A DNA stretch of 64,000 bases, taken from Bondarzewia mesenterica (lineage: Eukaryota; Basidiomycota; Agaricomycetes; Russulales; Bondarzewiaceae). Of the stretch, positions 23,205 through 36,611 are shown one piece after another (the first letter of the stretch is position 1; the number at the start of each line of letters is the position of its first letter). A program made the position numbers and the translations under genes. The stretch spans positions 53,731-117,730 of the forward strand of contig SGPL01000025.1 of NCBI GenBank assembly GCA_004802705.1, given 5' to 3'. The notes beneath the pieces are model-generated. The model saw only the letters and a list, made by a program, of their open reading frames with translations. It had not been told where the DNA came from and did no database searches.

Positions 23205-25398
23205 CTAGTCCGAGGACTTTTTCCGCTTCTTCGATGTCTCCCCATCTGCGGCTGCAGCAGCGCCTTTCTCCGCTTTTCGTGCGTGCTTTCGAGCCTTGCG
23301 TTCAGCTTCGGTCTCGCCGTCCTAAAAAAATGATGGGTGAGAAGAATTGACCGGTGAAGGAAAGAAAGAGACACGAACCTTAGAATCCTCAGCACCATTC
23401 ACCTCACTCTCTCTCCGTTTCCGCTTCTTCTCTTTCTTGCTCTCCTTCTCCTCCCCATCCACGTCCATACCATCCTCATCAGCCTCCTTCTTCGCCTTCG
23501 CCTCCTTCTCAGCGTTTTTCCTTGCCTTCTTCTCCTCCTTTGCCTTCCGCTTCTCCTCCTTAGTATCCAACACTGCCTGTACAGCCAACTCCATAGGCTC
23601 GCGCTGCGTTGGTAGCAGGTCCACTGCGTCCGCTGCAGTGTTGTACGTGCTCGCGTTCCCATGCATCTCAAACTTCTGCTGTTTCCTACCGTTCTCCCCA
23701 AACCTGCGCACTCCAGATGCGTCGCCCTCATACTCCAACGCACGGAGCCGCGATTCGAGCTTTGCGCGGTTTTCTAGACCTATTGTCGGTGCTAATGGTT
23801 CGGACTTGGCGTCTGAATCTGTGAGGGCATCGACACGAGCAGAGAGGGCCGTTTTGGTAGCAACCATGCGTGCCATCTACGATAGAAGGCGATGAGGCAA
23901 TGTCGGTTGTGTTTTTAGACTCCAAGACTCACTTTTCCCTTCAACTTCGGTGGTGCTTGGCCAACAAGCGATGTCTACCACACACGGTGAGCACTTCTAA
24001 TCAAACTGCTGGTACGAACTTGTCACGTACGTGGTAAATGAGACCATACTTCGGCGTATCATGCTTCGTCTTTAAAGCCCTGAACAACGCCTTCTCCGCA
24101 CCCAGAATCTGCACCGTACTGGCCGGGTGCTTAGCCAAGTTCAACAAGCTCCCCGCATGACTGATCAACCGCGCGCCAACAAGCTCCCCGACCAAGGCAG
24201 TCGTGTTTGGCGCAATCGCAGTCATACGATTCCGGAGGTACTCTGCGAGCTGGGTGCGGTACGCCGAGATGGAGATGACCTGGTCGCAAAGCGCGTGGAT
24301 GTGTGTAATGTCGGAGTCTGAGATTTCGGTACCCATGGAAATCTCGGCTGCAGCTTTGAGTGTTGCTTCAAGATCCTCAGGAAGAACAGCAGCAAAGTCT
24401 GTTGAGCTGGCGTTCGTACGGAAACCTGGGAGTATGAGAGATGAGTTGGCGTCGCTCGCTCAGTCCGTCAGAGACTCACCCATCGTTTTCACAACCTTCG
24501 CGTAGGCCAGGTTGTCTGAAATGATTTTGGCCATTTCAGGGAAATGCCAGCCATACCACTCCTACCAAGGTGTAATTGATGAATCCTGCGTCCGAAAACA
24601 GAATAGGACTACGGAATTACGTACCTTCACTCGCATGGCATAAATGTTGATTTCTTTGTCGAGGTCGTCAAGAAGAGCGATGGCTTGTACCACCATGGTA
24701 TCCACCTTGTCTGGTGAGAACTTGAGCTTGAATCTGACACTAGAGTCAGGCCCTAGATTCAAGGATTGAGAATTAAGTTGGCACGTACCGTGATAATGAG
24801 TGACTGAGACCCAAGCTCATCATTGCCAAATCCTTTGGGTCCAATCCGTCCAGCAATGCGGTCAGCTGGCTTCGAATACCACGGAACAAGTCCATAGAGT
24901 CCGAATCCGCAACCACTTTAATTCCAAGTTTTTTGTTTATGGACCGGACTGTTTCACGCCGTCGTCCTAAGTAGCTCATCCAGGAAGAAAAAGTGAGGGA
25001 TGAGAACTCACCGAGCTTCGGGTCCACGACCATGAGCGAACTCTTCCCCTTCCCCTTCTCCACGATCTCATCGTTCAAGAACTTTTTCAGCCCCTTCCCA
25101 AGCTTTCCCTCCTGGATAGCTGTGATTTCCTCGACCGCGGTAGCAGTAGACGTGAATCGATGCAGCGACTTGAGTTTCAGCCTAAGTTCAACCCATCACA
25201 CGTTAGTCACCGACAACGAATTCCCTCTGCCCTCTGTTTTGCGTATGTGGGGGTGTTCGATACTGGGGTACATACTCACAGCTTACTCGCTTTTTCTGGC
25301 GTCTCGAACTCCCGATACAAGTCCGGACTCGTGAGTTTTGCAGAATCTGTCAGCTTGAACAGACAGAAACCAAGCGCGGTCTCGTAAAGTACCAACAT
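23205..25398 (-). CDS. NOP58: nucleolar protein 58, box C/D snoRNP core
   Basis: Nop58 is a core protein of box C/D snoRNPs, which guide rRNA 2'-O-methylation and take part in the SSU processome. It starts [18 protein letters not shown]. Visible in order: the N-terminal domain with FKSL-like KLKSLHRF, the coiled coil ([21 protein letters not shown]), [17 protein letters not shown], and the Nop domain ([58 protein letters not shown]). A Lys/Glu-rich tail ([15 protein letters not shown]) ends KKRKKSSD before the TAG at 23205-23207. At least six short introns are present. Family and completeness are clear; no intronic box C/D RNA was recognised, though it was looked for only by eye. Confidence 0.95.
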
Positions 25399-26328
25399 CC
25401 TGGCCTTGTTGGGGAGAAAGAAAAGAAGGAGTTTGGGATAACTCGAAAGTCTGTTGCCGTACTTGCAGGACTCTTCACTAGGAAGGTGCAACTTTTTCGA
25501 GGTACTCACGCGTGGGAACTAACGGCGAGCACCGAGATGCGGTGCCTTCTATGGAAACTGAAGCCGGCCATTGTCGGAAAAATTTAATTGACATTATAAT
25601 GTCACGCTTTTGTCACTCTCTGAGTGAGCTAGCCGAGGCTAAGCGACATTGTAAGCCATCACAACGGTCATCATAATGCATTATTGAGAAAGAGTACGGC
25701 ATAAAAATACATGGTAATGCTTTATGATGCCCATTGTGATGGCTTACAATGCTTTACAATGTCGCTTAGCCTCGGCTAACTCCGAGAGTAACAGAAGCGT
25801 GACATTATAATGCAGATTAGATCTTTCTGGGGTACAAGTCCGTGATGATCTTGAAATGCTGACCTGACAGCTGACAAATCGGATTGCACTGAAAAGTCGA
25901 CATGGAAGACACAACAGATGCGCGTTCGTTCGGTTCGCAAATAGGCCTGGTAGAGTATCCTCATCGCGAGACTGTCCTCGAGTCTGATCGTAATCGTCAG
26001 GTCGGGGGAAACGAACACAGATGGAGAATGGTGCACCGCATTGCAGGCGCGCGCGCACACACGCGTCTCCGTGCCCCGGCGCGCAGTTACGCAAAATCGT
26101 CTACAAACAGCCTCTCTTCCGCCCCGAACCTGGTGCATTCGTCGCGACAAATCGACCAATGATGCTGCGGAGCTCGGCTTACCTTAAAGACGTCATATAA
26201 GGCAAGCTCCATGGACTTGCCACAAATTACTCCCCCTACCCCCTTTTCAACTCGTTTTCCCCCTATTCGTTCACAACTTGCGGAGAACCTCTCCCTTCAA
26301 TTTTTAGGACGGCGAAACATACGCGCGC
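25399..26328. other. divergent intergenic region holding a hairpin element
   Basis: 930 bp between the divergent starts of NOP58 and a GT8 glycosyltransferase. It contains the inverted-repeat element described separately at 25593-25813. Small open frames between 25744 and 26162 have no domain and are not called. The last 100 bp before the GT8 start are pyrimidine-rich. Confidence 0.6.
25593..25813. mobile_element. MITE-like long inverted-repeat element
   Basis: A 221-bp near-perfect hairpin. The left arm (25593-25684) pairs with the right arm (25716-25813), leaving a loop of about 31 nt. Matching blocks include GTCACGCTT with its complement AAGCGTGAC, AGCCGAGGCTAAGCGACATT with its complement, and TGTAAGCCATCACAA with its complement. 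The right arm carries a short extra copy of TTTACAATG. Both ends carry TGACATTATAATG, which is itself nearly palindromic, so the exact termini and target-site duplication cannot be fixed from one copy. It encodes nothing and is AT-rich, as expected for a miniature inverted-repeat element. It lies 195 bp upstream of the NOP58 start codon. Confidence 0.75.
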
Positions 26329-27463
26329 ATGACGGACTCACGGGCAGACTATATTCCTCTCTTCTCCGGGACTCCCCCCGCCTACTCGAAAGGACGGCCA
26401 CGATGGCTTTGGATTCTGTGCGCCGTGTTAGGTGTTCTCAACATCGCGTTGTCCGCCAAACTATTCTTCCGGTCAAAACCCGCCGCGAACGCTCTGGATG
26501 ACTATCAGATACTGTCAGTGTTTTTGATCCCCATCTGTTTTATCCAGCTAAGTCATGAACACTAGGAAACCAATGTTCGTGACCGGTCGACAAGAATTAA
26601 TACCCTCCAGTCCCCCTGACCTGTCCTCGCGCGCAGTTGTTTCCTCCCTCTACACCGATTCCTTTGCCATGCCCGTCGCTACGCTCGGTCACTCTCTTAC
26701 TACTTCCAACACAACCGCCCGTAAAATCCTCATGTACCTCCCCGCCCAAGTCTCCCCTCACGCCCTCTGCATCGTTCGCGCCGCCGGTTGGGAGTTGCAC
26801 CCCATCACTCGCATCTCCCCACCGCACAACGGTGCAGGGTTAGGTGATCGTTTCGAGGACCAGTACTCCAAACTAAACCTCTGGGGCCTCGACCGACTCG
26901 GGATCCGGTCCGCTGTGTATCTCGATGCGGACACGCTCATACGGAAGCCGTTCGAGGAGCTATTCGCGCTGCCGTTCGAGTTCGCCGCGGTGCCGGACGT
27001 TTGGAAGGATGACAAACACGGCGGGTTCAAGCTCGGTTTCAATGCGGGCGTGCTCGTTCTCCGCCCGAACAACGAGACGCTCACAAACATGATAGGCAGC
27101 CTCGAGCGCGCGCGGTTCCCCCCGCTCGAAGCCGAACAGGCGTTTTTGAACTTGTATTACGGTGGCGAGGCGCTGCGCCTGCCGTACGTGTACAACGCGA
27201 ATCTGGCCATCAAACAGCGCAATCCGACGCTGTGGAGGGCGATGGTGGAGGATATTAGGATCATGCATTACACGAGCGTGAAACCGTTCGACTTTTTGGG
27301 CAAGGAGGTAGGGACCCTAGAGCGGATGAAGGAGGTTTTAGAGGGCAGAAAGAATGATGAGGGTGGCTTGTTTAGAGAGGAATTGGGATGGTGGGAGGAG
27401 GTGTGGAAGGAGGTTATCAGCAAGCCGGACGTGCTGGAGTGTTTGGCGGACGGCGAATCGTGA
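26329..27463 (+). CDS. GT8-family glycosyltransferase, type II membrane protein
   Basis: Two exons, 26329-26513 and 26566-27463, encode 360 residues. After a short cytosolic N-terminus, residues about 26-47 (WLWILCAVLGVLNIALSAKL) form a signal anchor, so the catalytic domain should face the Golgi or ER lumen. The GT8 fold is shown by SSLYTDSFAMPVATLGHSL, DQYSKLNLWGLD, the DxD metal site in SAVYLDADTLIRKPFEELF, FNAGVLVLRPNN, EAEQAFLNLYY, and the late IRIMHYTSVKPFDF with its conserved His. The family includes glycogenin and galactinol-synthase-like enzymes. The membrane anchor argues against glycogenin itself; donor and acceptor are unknown. The stop is TGA at 27461-27463. Confidence 0.85.
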
Positions 27464-27860
27464 AGATGAGCATATGTGATGGACCACATTTAATTTTGAC
27501 TTACACTACTTGCATCCCAGTGTACTTGTAGTCATGCCGAAACCAGTATCTTGAATGGCAGACCAAGTAATTATATCAGTTTGTTTCGGCCACCGACAGT
27601 CAGAGCTTCGAATCGAGGTCAATTCGCTCGAACGATGTGCAGTGGTTGAAAAACCTAACTTCTTATCTGATGTCATCTTGCTGACTACCTTCTCGATCGC
27701 GATCAGAGAGGATCAGAGTCATCGGCGACGGTGCAGCCGAGGCGACGAGCGCCCACATTATAGTAAGTTATTTACAGCTAGTCGAAGCCTGGGATCATCA
27801 TAGTGCACATGTTCACTCATCTCCCACCGCTTTTCAATTCAGCCTTTTCATAGAACAGCC
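27464..27860. other. intergenic, no supported gene
   Basis: About 400 bp between the GT8 gene and the carboxypeptidase, holding the 3' UTR of one and the promoter of the other. Nothing else was seen. Confidence 0.5.
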
Positions 27861-30173
27861 ATGTTCAAACTCGCGCTACCACTCGTCCTTCTTTCAATTC
27901 CTGTGCTGGGCCAGCTGCTCGCTCTCCAGGAACCGAGTCAGTCCATCTCAGTCGCGTACGCGCCTGAATCTGAAGCCGTGGTCCCCGATCCCATTACGGG
28001 CAGGTGTAGTAACGAATACAAGGTCACGACGATGCACCTATCGTCGATCGCGTCCGGGCAGAAGTTTACTGTGTTGGACCATCCACGATTCCCCGCCCAT
28101 CGCGTGCGCATCAAAAAGGCTGAGTTTTGTGATCCCACTGTCAAGTGAGCGCGTTTGATAGTGGTGTTGTGCGACGCGCGGCGGAGCACTGCTTATTGAT
28201 CTCATGTTTGTGCGGCATAGCGTGTATACGGGGTATCTGGATGTCGATCAAGGCGCGAAGCATTTGTTCTTTTATTTCTTCGAGAGCCGCAGGAATCCTG
28301 ATGCTGGTAAGTGCTTGGAGGAACCGTGTGTTCGTTTCTCGAGAGGTTTGCGAGACAACATCGGATATACCAGACGATGTCATGATGTGGATCAATGGAG
28401 GTCAGAGGTCCTTTTGTGGATGCCTTGATTTTCTTTGCGTGTATTGACGCCGAGTATCGTATCAGGACCCGGCTGCTCTTCGTCCATGGGCCTTCTCATG
28501 GAACTTGGTCAGTCTAAAAATGCAATCTTGATCTTTCCCACCTTGCGCAATCTCAAGCCATGAAAAAGGACCTTGCAGCATCGATATGAACAACGTCTCG
28601 CCAAACGGGACCACATGGAATCCGTACTCTTGGAACAACGAAGCGAACATCTTCTTCCTCGACCAACCGCAAGTCTCTTTTCCCCTTGTTTCCATGTAGA
28701 ATACGCATTGATACCTGGTGTGACGCGACTGTGATCCTCAGAGTTGGCGTCGGGTTTTCGTACGCTGAGCACGGCGAGACGGTCGAGACGACCGAGGAAG
28801 CGGCGCAAAACATCGCCGCTTTCATCTCTATCTTCTTCGAGACTTTCGACCAGTTCAAGGGTAGGCCTTTGCATCTCGCGGGCGAGTCGTACGGCGTACG
28901 CATGCAGCTCGTACTCGCATGAGAAAGAGCGCTGACTTGCCCTTTGTGATAGGGACGTTACCTCCCCGTCTTCGCGAGTGAGGTATGGGACCAGAACCAG
29001 TACGCTGAGGAGGAAGGACGGCCTCTTATCAACCTGCAGAGCGTGGTAATTGGAAACGGTATCACCGACATCTCGACGTAAGCCATGGCTTGCTTTGCTT
29101 CTTTTCTGACGGTGCCATCTTGGATTGTTGACCGCTATCCCCGTGCTATCCGACTTGTTTCAGTTTATATGCTGGGCGCTATGAAATTGAGTGCGGGACG
29201 GCCGCGCTGGATGTTCCTTTCCAGTTCATCTCGACCTGCGTGAGGATGAAGAAAGCTGTGCGTGTTCTTCTCCCTTTCGCCCTGCGGCTCATGTCGATGA
29301 TGGTTGACGTATTTCTATTCATGTGCATGTTCCGAATCTAGCTTCCAAGATGCGAACAGGCCATGAACAAGTATTGTGTGGAAGCGTTTGATGAGATGAG
29401 TTGCCGTGCCGCAGTGGATTTCTGTAATAACGAGTTGAGCTCGGGTTATTGGGCGTCTGGTCAGTACCTTTCTCCAACTTCTGCGCTATTTTTAGACTGA
29501 TGAACGTCCCCAGGGAGGAACGTCTACGACATATCGAAGGTTACTTCTATTGGCTACTCGCCTCCTCAATAAGGACTGATCCGCTGACGATCGCTAGATG
29601 TGCTTGGGAGACGACCTCTGCTACCTTGAGAACACCGCCATCTCGGACTTCCTGAACCAACCCGCTCTGCGGGAGAGTTTGGGTGTCGAGTCGCCTAATG
29701 AATTCCATCCCTGCTCGCACGCTGTCGGAACGGACTTCGACTCGCACATGGACAAGTACGCGGCGCCGACGCAGTACTACGTCGCGGGCCTGCTCGAGCG
29801 GGGAATCCGGGTGCTCATCTATGCGGGGACGTACGACTGGCAGTGCAATTGGGTCGCTAACAAGCTGTGGGTGGACAAGCTCGAGTGGTCCGGGCATGAC
29901 GGGTACCACAACGCGAGCTGGCACGACTGGACGGTCGAAGGTGCCAAGGCCGGCGAGACAAAATCATGGGGAAATCTCACCTTCGCGACGGTGAGGGGCG
30001 CGGGACATATGATGAGTACTTTCCTTTTTTTCTTCTTACCGGATGACTTTGTGCGTACCGATTCTGTGGATTGACCTTTTTCTTTTTTGTTTGGTGATAT
30101 CCACGTCCCACACGACAAGCCGGCGGATGCATTTGCGATGGTCTCGAGATGGGTAGCGCGGGGGGAGCTCTGA
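27861..30173 (+). CDS. serine carboxypeptidase (peptidase family S10)
   Basis: The secretory start MFKLALPLVLLSIPVLGQLL is a signal peptide. The S10 fold follows in many exons: VYTGYLDVDQGAKHLFFYFF, MMWINGGPGCSSSMGLLMEL, GTTWNPYSWNNEANIFFLDQ, VGVGFSYAEHGETVE, and the catalytic Ser in LHLAGESYG. After an intron come GRYLPVFASEVWDQNQ, IGNGITDISTLY and a Cys-rich helical insertion. The catalytic Asp is in IYAGTYDWQCNW, and the catalytic His in RGAGHM, which joins VPHDKPADAFAMV. The stop is TGA at 30171-30173. All three catalytic residues are present. S10 enzymes remove C-terminal residues in the vacuole (CPY) or outside the cell; the sequence does not separate these. Confidence 0.93.
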
Positions 30174-30950
30174 TTTTCAGTAGGGCGGGAAGACAACAAT
30201 GGATTAGAAGAGAGGCCGATTATTCAAGGAGTACATATGGATGTGCCTCCGTTCACAGGAAGGATATGTTCGAATCTGTCAAAGATGATGATAATGGAGA
30301 ACTCGGATGGTATCTTTGATGGCCCCCTGGTGCGTAAAAGGTACGCTTGGGCATGCTTGGGGAAAGTGTTTGATCAACGCATCAATCGTCAGAGAAAAAA
30401 GGAGTGTTGCGATGGCTGGTATGGTATGAGAGGATGAAAAGACAAAATAAGATGATAATGATAGCGCGATAGAGCGGAACGGGGACGTAAGTTACCAAGA
30501 GGACATGAAGAGGGCGACGAAAAGGCGAGCAGACCGAGGGAAGGGAATGAGTAGAGAGAAGAAAAGCGGGAAGAATATAGGATTGTATGGGAGGACCAGT
30601 GGCGGAAACCATGGAGACCTCTCCCGATGAGACCGAGTCCAATAAGGCAATCTGCGGTCCCGCGATCCCTGCTCCGTCCCCGATTGGTCCATATCCTGTC
30701 CACCTATAAAGCATCCCCGCCCCGTCCTTGCATCGATACCCTCGCCTCCTCCCTTCGCCTTTTCTTGTCCCTTTTTCGTGAGTATCCCTTTCTTTCCTCT
30801 TCCCCTCCCTTGGTTTTTTTATTCCTCTTTCTCCTAGTTTTTGGGCTGCCCGGTTGCGCCCCTGGAACATCCCCTCCATTCCTTTCTTTCTTCCAGCAGG
30901 TTGGTCGACTTGTTTCCGGCGACAGCATTTCTTTTCCGTCCAAATTCAAG
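30174..30950 (+). promoter_or_regulatory. promoter region of the Rds1-like gene
   Basis: 777 bp upstream of the Rds1-like start codon. A TATAAA box lies at 30705-30710, preceded by an ATTGG (inverted CCAAT) at 30683-30687. It is followed by a long pyrimidine-rich stretch up to the ATG at 30951. This is the clearest core promoter in the window and suits a strongly regulated secreted protein. No separate gene was found. Confidence 0.5.
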
Positions 30951-32471
30951 ATGCATTTCTCCATCTCCGCGACCCTCCTCGTCCTCGCCTCCCCTCTCCT
31001 CGTCTCGGCAGCGCCGGTCAAGCGTACGAGCGGGACGGATTCTGCTGATCTCGTTGTCCTCCGTGCGTTTATTGTGTTTCCCCTCCGCCTGTGATGGCCC
31101 TGTTTCATTGGCTGACGAGTCGCGCGCAATTATTGCTGATGAACAGAGTTTGCTAATGTCCTCGAGCAGCTTGAGACCCAGTTCTACACGCAGGCCCTTT
31201 CGACATTCCAGGCATCCGACTTCACGTCTGCGGGTTTCACGTCTTCAGAGATCGCCATTGAACAGTTCACTGCCATACTGTCCGATGAATCCACCCATGT
31301 GACCATCATTCAGGTGCGCCCGCTAACACACATCCATCAGAGCCCGTACAGAGTGTTTTCCCTTCCATCAGGAAACCATCATTTCCCTCGGTTCCCAGCC
31401 ACTGACTTCGTGCTCGTTCGACTTCTCTTCTGTTTTGACCGACGTCACTACGATGGCCGCCACCGCCCGTCTCGTCGAGAATGTCGGTGTCTCCGCGTAC
31501 CTCGGTGCTGCTCACCTCGTTACCGACCCCACCATCTTGACTGCCGCCGCTTCCATCATGACCGTCGAGGCTCGTCACCAGACTATGCTCAACGTCCTCT
31601 CAGGGACCGGTAGTGCCATTCCTCAAGCATTTGATATTTTCCTGTCGCCTTCCGAAGTGCTTGCCATTGCGGGTGGATTCATTTCAGGGTGTGATCTTGG
31701 TATCACGGGTACGTTACCGTTCCGCTCTGTATTGCCGAGGTTCGTGCATCTGAATTCCTTGTCCTAGCTAACCCCTCCCTTTCGATCACCAACACCGGCT
31801 CTGTCGGAGCGGGTACGCTCTTGACTTTCTCTTCTCCAGCAATGAACGGCAGCAGCACCGACGTAAGCACCGCCTTTCTCCGTCGTTATGCGGTAGCTCC
31901 TCTAACGTGACACTTCTCAATCTCCCAGGGCATGTTCTGTCAAATGATTGCCGGTGGCTTCCCCTTCTCGCTCTCCCTCCCGCTCAGCCAATGCAACGTC
32001 CCCGCGAACCTCACCGGGCCTGTCGCCATCTTCATCACCTCGGACAACCAGCCGTTGAACAACAACGCGCGCGACCAGGCCACGGACAAGATCGTCGCTG
32101 GCCCTACCATGGCGTTCATCGACAACAAGCCCGAGATGCTCGGTAGCCTCGTGAGAGCCTCCAGCAACGGCGGCAGCAACTCCATCGAGTCGACCGCGAC
32201 GATCAGCCCCGCGCAGGCCAGCGCGATCATTAACAGCGCCGCCTCTACCTCTGCTGCCTCCGTGGCCACGTCTGCCTCTAGCTCAAATTCGACATTGTCC
32301 GCATCTGGCACAGAGTCCGCGTCCGCGGCGGCAGCCACGGCATCTGGGTCTTCCTCTTCAAACAACGCACAAATTGTGGCCGCACCCGGTGGTCCTAACA
32401 TGTACGTCGGGCCCAGCCCCGATGGCGCGACCACCGTCCTCGGATGGAGCGAGGTCCCTGCTGCACAGTAA
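30951..32471 (+). CDS. Rds1-like secreted ferritin-fold stress protein
   Basis: It starts MHFSISATLLVLASPLLVSA, a signal peptide followed by a KR site. The mature part opens with a ferritin-like four-helix domain: FANVLEQLETQFYTQAL, FTSSEIAIEQFTAILSDEST, TARLVENVGVSAYLGAAHLV and ASIMTVEARHQTMLNVLSG. Glu and His at helix positions (EQLE, DEST, EARH) are typical of this fold. A second part (FCQMIAGGFPFSLSLPLSQC) and a Ser/Ala/Thr-rich region follow, ending at TAA 32469-32471. The best-known relative is S. pombe rds1, induced by stress and nutrient limitation; its biochemical role is unknown. Several introns are seen, near 31060-31145, 31312-31371, 31709-31767, 31813 and 31864-31928. Confidence 0.82.
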
Positions 32472-32935
32472 ATGATTGCGATGAGGGAGTAAAGACGGCG
32501 TACGGACTTTTTTTTTTTNTTGAGCGTTTTAAATGCGGACTCTAGTCGCGCTTACTTACTGGGTGGATGGGAGTGTTCATGGACTTGCGCGGCGCTGGGC
32601 TGTGGGAGCAGCGACGGACGCGATCATCGGGGTTTCTTCGAATCTCGTTCGAGTTTTGTGTACTGTTTTCATAATTGTTGTTAACTTTTTTCCTGCGATC
32701 GCTCGGGATCGCTCGTTGCCCTGCAATACTGTACCTGCTGGATCTGTTCTATATACTATCGTAGGGTTCAAGTAGCGCACGATGCACATTCGGTGCGAAA
32801 CAACGCCGCGCGATGTAGGCCGCTAATGTGAGATTCGAAATCATCCAGAATAAGTACAAGAATTAGGGTCCAAGCACGGGGTATCATACATGTACATGTC
32901 CGACCGAGAAATGATACAAAGCTTCCTGAACGGGT
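32472..32935. other. convergent intergenic region
   Basis: About 460 bp between the stop codons of the Rds1-like gene and EAF. It holds a T-rich tract with one N at 32519. Nothing else was identified. Confidence 0.5.
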
Positions 32936-34535
32936 CTAATCGTCCTCATCGCTCGAATCAGAGCTAGAAAATGAGTCGTCGTCATCGTCCTCGGCGAGTC
33001 CGCCTGCATAGGCGTTCAAGGATATCGGCCGACTGGCGACAGGCGCCTCATCGACGTCCGGAGGGAACAACCCGTCTCCATTTTCGTCGTCTTCCTCGTC
33101 CTCAACTTGATCCCAAGTGAGAACGTCGTCGACTTCCGCCGCAAACGCGTCCGCATCGAACTCTTGGACCTCCTCCTCGTCCACTTGCATGCTTGACGGT
33201 GGCGGCACGTACGTCGCGGGCGCGGGCGTAGCGATCTCGTCCCACCCGCCTTCGTCGTCCGAGTCGAGTTGTGACGGTGACGCGGGCTGTGGTGGGAGGG
33301 CAGGTGGGGCCGGCGCCACAAAGACTTTTTGGTGTGCGAGTGGATCTGGGCCAGATGGGGAAGGCAGAGCGAGACTGAATGTCTGTGACACTGGCGGTGG
33401 AGGCGTCGTGCGTGCGCGCTTTGCCAGGGAAGGGCGTTTGATTTCGAAATCTTCCACGTCGGCGTGCGCGTATGCCCGTTTGTTGGAGTTGGACTTTGAT
33501 TTTGCGGGTGTATGTGATTTTGGGGCAGCGGGAAGTGGGGAGGTGAGAAGAGAATTTGCCGTCGAATTGGGCGCGGGCGGTAGGGCGGTCTTTGCTCTGG
33601 GTAGCGGGGGACGGGCTGTTGCGGGCGGTTTTAGCTGTTGAGCAGCAATTGGGATTTCTTCTTCCTCTTCTTCTTCCTCCTCTTCTTTTGCTCGGAGCTG
33701 TTGAATGGTTGGGACCGGAGCTGGGTCATCTTCAAGTTCCCCTTCTTCTACCTCTTCCAGCTCCCCTTCAAGCATTTTCACTAAATCGGACGTAGTCTTT
33801 CCTACAGACGGTGGCGGAGGGTGCGATGATACGGGGATAGGTGGTAATGCTGATTAAAGAACAAGTTGGATCAACGGCACGAACGACTCTTCGATATGGC
33901 ATGGTGGACTCACGAGAGGCTGAGGCAGACGACGTTACCGTCACGGGGACGATGATAGTTGAGACTGATCAGAGAATCCAGTTTTTCTAGTGTATACGTC
34001 TGCAAAACGCGGGTTATGAGGGAACCAGTCGAGCGCGAAACGCGTCATAAAGTGGAATGCCACTGACCCCCAGCTCTTCATCGTAGATGAGGATGCATTC
34101 CCAGTCTTTGGCGGGTTTTTCCTCGCCCAGAAACTCTTGCATCTCGTTAGGCTGCACGAAGATACAGATTGAGTGATCCAAAACACAAACCATCACCATC
34201 AACAAACCTTCGAAGTCGGGCGATGCACTGTTACGCTAGTCGCATCCTGGCCCTGGTTGACCTCGATAGTCCCAGACTTCTTGGGGTCGATAGACTCTGG
34301 TTTGAAATTATCTACGCGTCATACACATGCCAAGCATAAGCACGGAGATCGAGTGAGACAAAAAAGGGCCACAAGACGCACATCTAAATGAATAGAAATC
34401 CTTGTCGGGGAGGTTGGATCGTTTGGGCGCGCTGGGCGCTCCCTTGCTCGCCTTCAGAGCCTTCTTCAGAGAAGAACCTATGGTGACTTGATATCGCCCT
34501 GACGTAGGCAACCATGCGGAATTGTTTGTAGCCAT
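32936..34535 (-). CDS. RNA polymerase II elongation factor EAF
   Basis: ELL-associated factor (EAF) works with ELL to stimulate Pol II elongation. The N-terminal domain is diagnostic: NSAWLPTSGRYQVTIGSSLK, DKDFYSFR, then across an intron NFKPESIDPKKSGTIEV, and KDWECILIYDEELG spliced to TYTLEKLDSLISLNY. The remainder, in the exon 32936-33781 or so, is disordered and strongly acidic (KEEEEEEEEEEIPIA, DDDDDSFSSSDSSDEDD), with a basic patch around SKSNSNKRAYA. EAF proteins normally have such an acidic Ser-rich transactivation tail. The start ATG is 34533-34535 and the stop TAG 32936-32938. An ELL partner was not found in the window. Confidence 0.85.
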
Positions 34536-34825
34536 CGCAGACGGGTGAGTGGTATCGGTGGTGGCAGAGAGGAAGGTCGGATGAGGGGTCCTGGCGGTAC
34601 TCGAGACATGGGCCCGGGGTCCGGGGTCTTCTTGAAACACCGGATTTGCTTTTGTCCGACTCCGCGCACATCGCTCTTATGTTTCTCGACATGACCTCAC
34701 CCAAAAATCATTGTTCGATAGATACATCAACTAGCGCATTATGTAGCGAAGAGATGAAATTTCGGGTAAGGAATCGGGAAAGAGGCTCAAAACAGAGGCA
34801 GGCAGAAACAAAAATGTTGAAGACG

Positions 34826-36433
<1,608 letters not shown>

Positions 36434-36611
36434 GATGGCGGTTATATCTTATAGGAAATGGGGAACGGTGTTGGGTATGAGGGAGAAGTTTGCGAATTCC
36501 CTTTTTGGGACGAGATTCGGCCTTCAAAGCTTCACTATCCGTTTCGGCTCCTTTACTTACTGCTTTCACCCATCCTCGCCCTTTCAAGTTTCTGCCCTTC
36601 CTCGCTCGCCG
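36434..36611. promoter_or_regulatory. shared divergent promoter of KRR1 and the NCBP3-like gene
   Basis: 178 bp between outward-pointing start codons, the shortest divergent spacing in the window. Both genes act on nuclear RNA. No TATA box was seen. Confidence 0.5.

Noticed and set aside
23347..23895. Plus-strand frame of 182 codons rich in Phe and Ser
   Set aside because: It is antisense to the Lys/Glu-rich tail of NOP58.
25902..26162. Small open frame of 86 codons between the hairpin element and the GT8 gene
   Set aside because: No domain, no conserved-looking segment and no supporting leader; it is more likely promoter sequence.
33117..33641. Plus-strand frame of 174 codons rich in Ser, Gly and Ala
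   Set aside because: It is antisense to the acidic tail of EAF, and its composition is the mirror of Asp/Glu/Pro codons.
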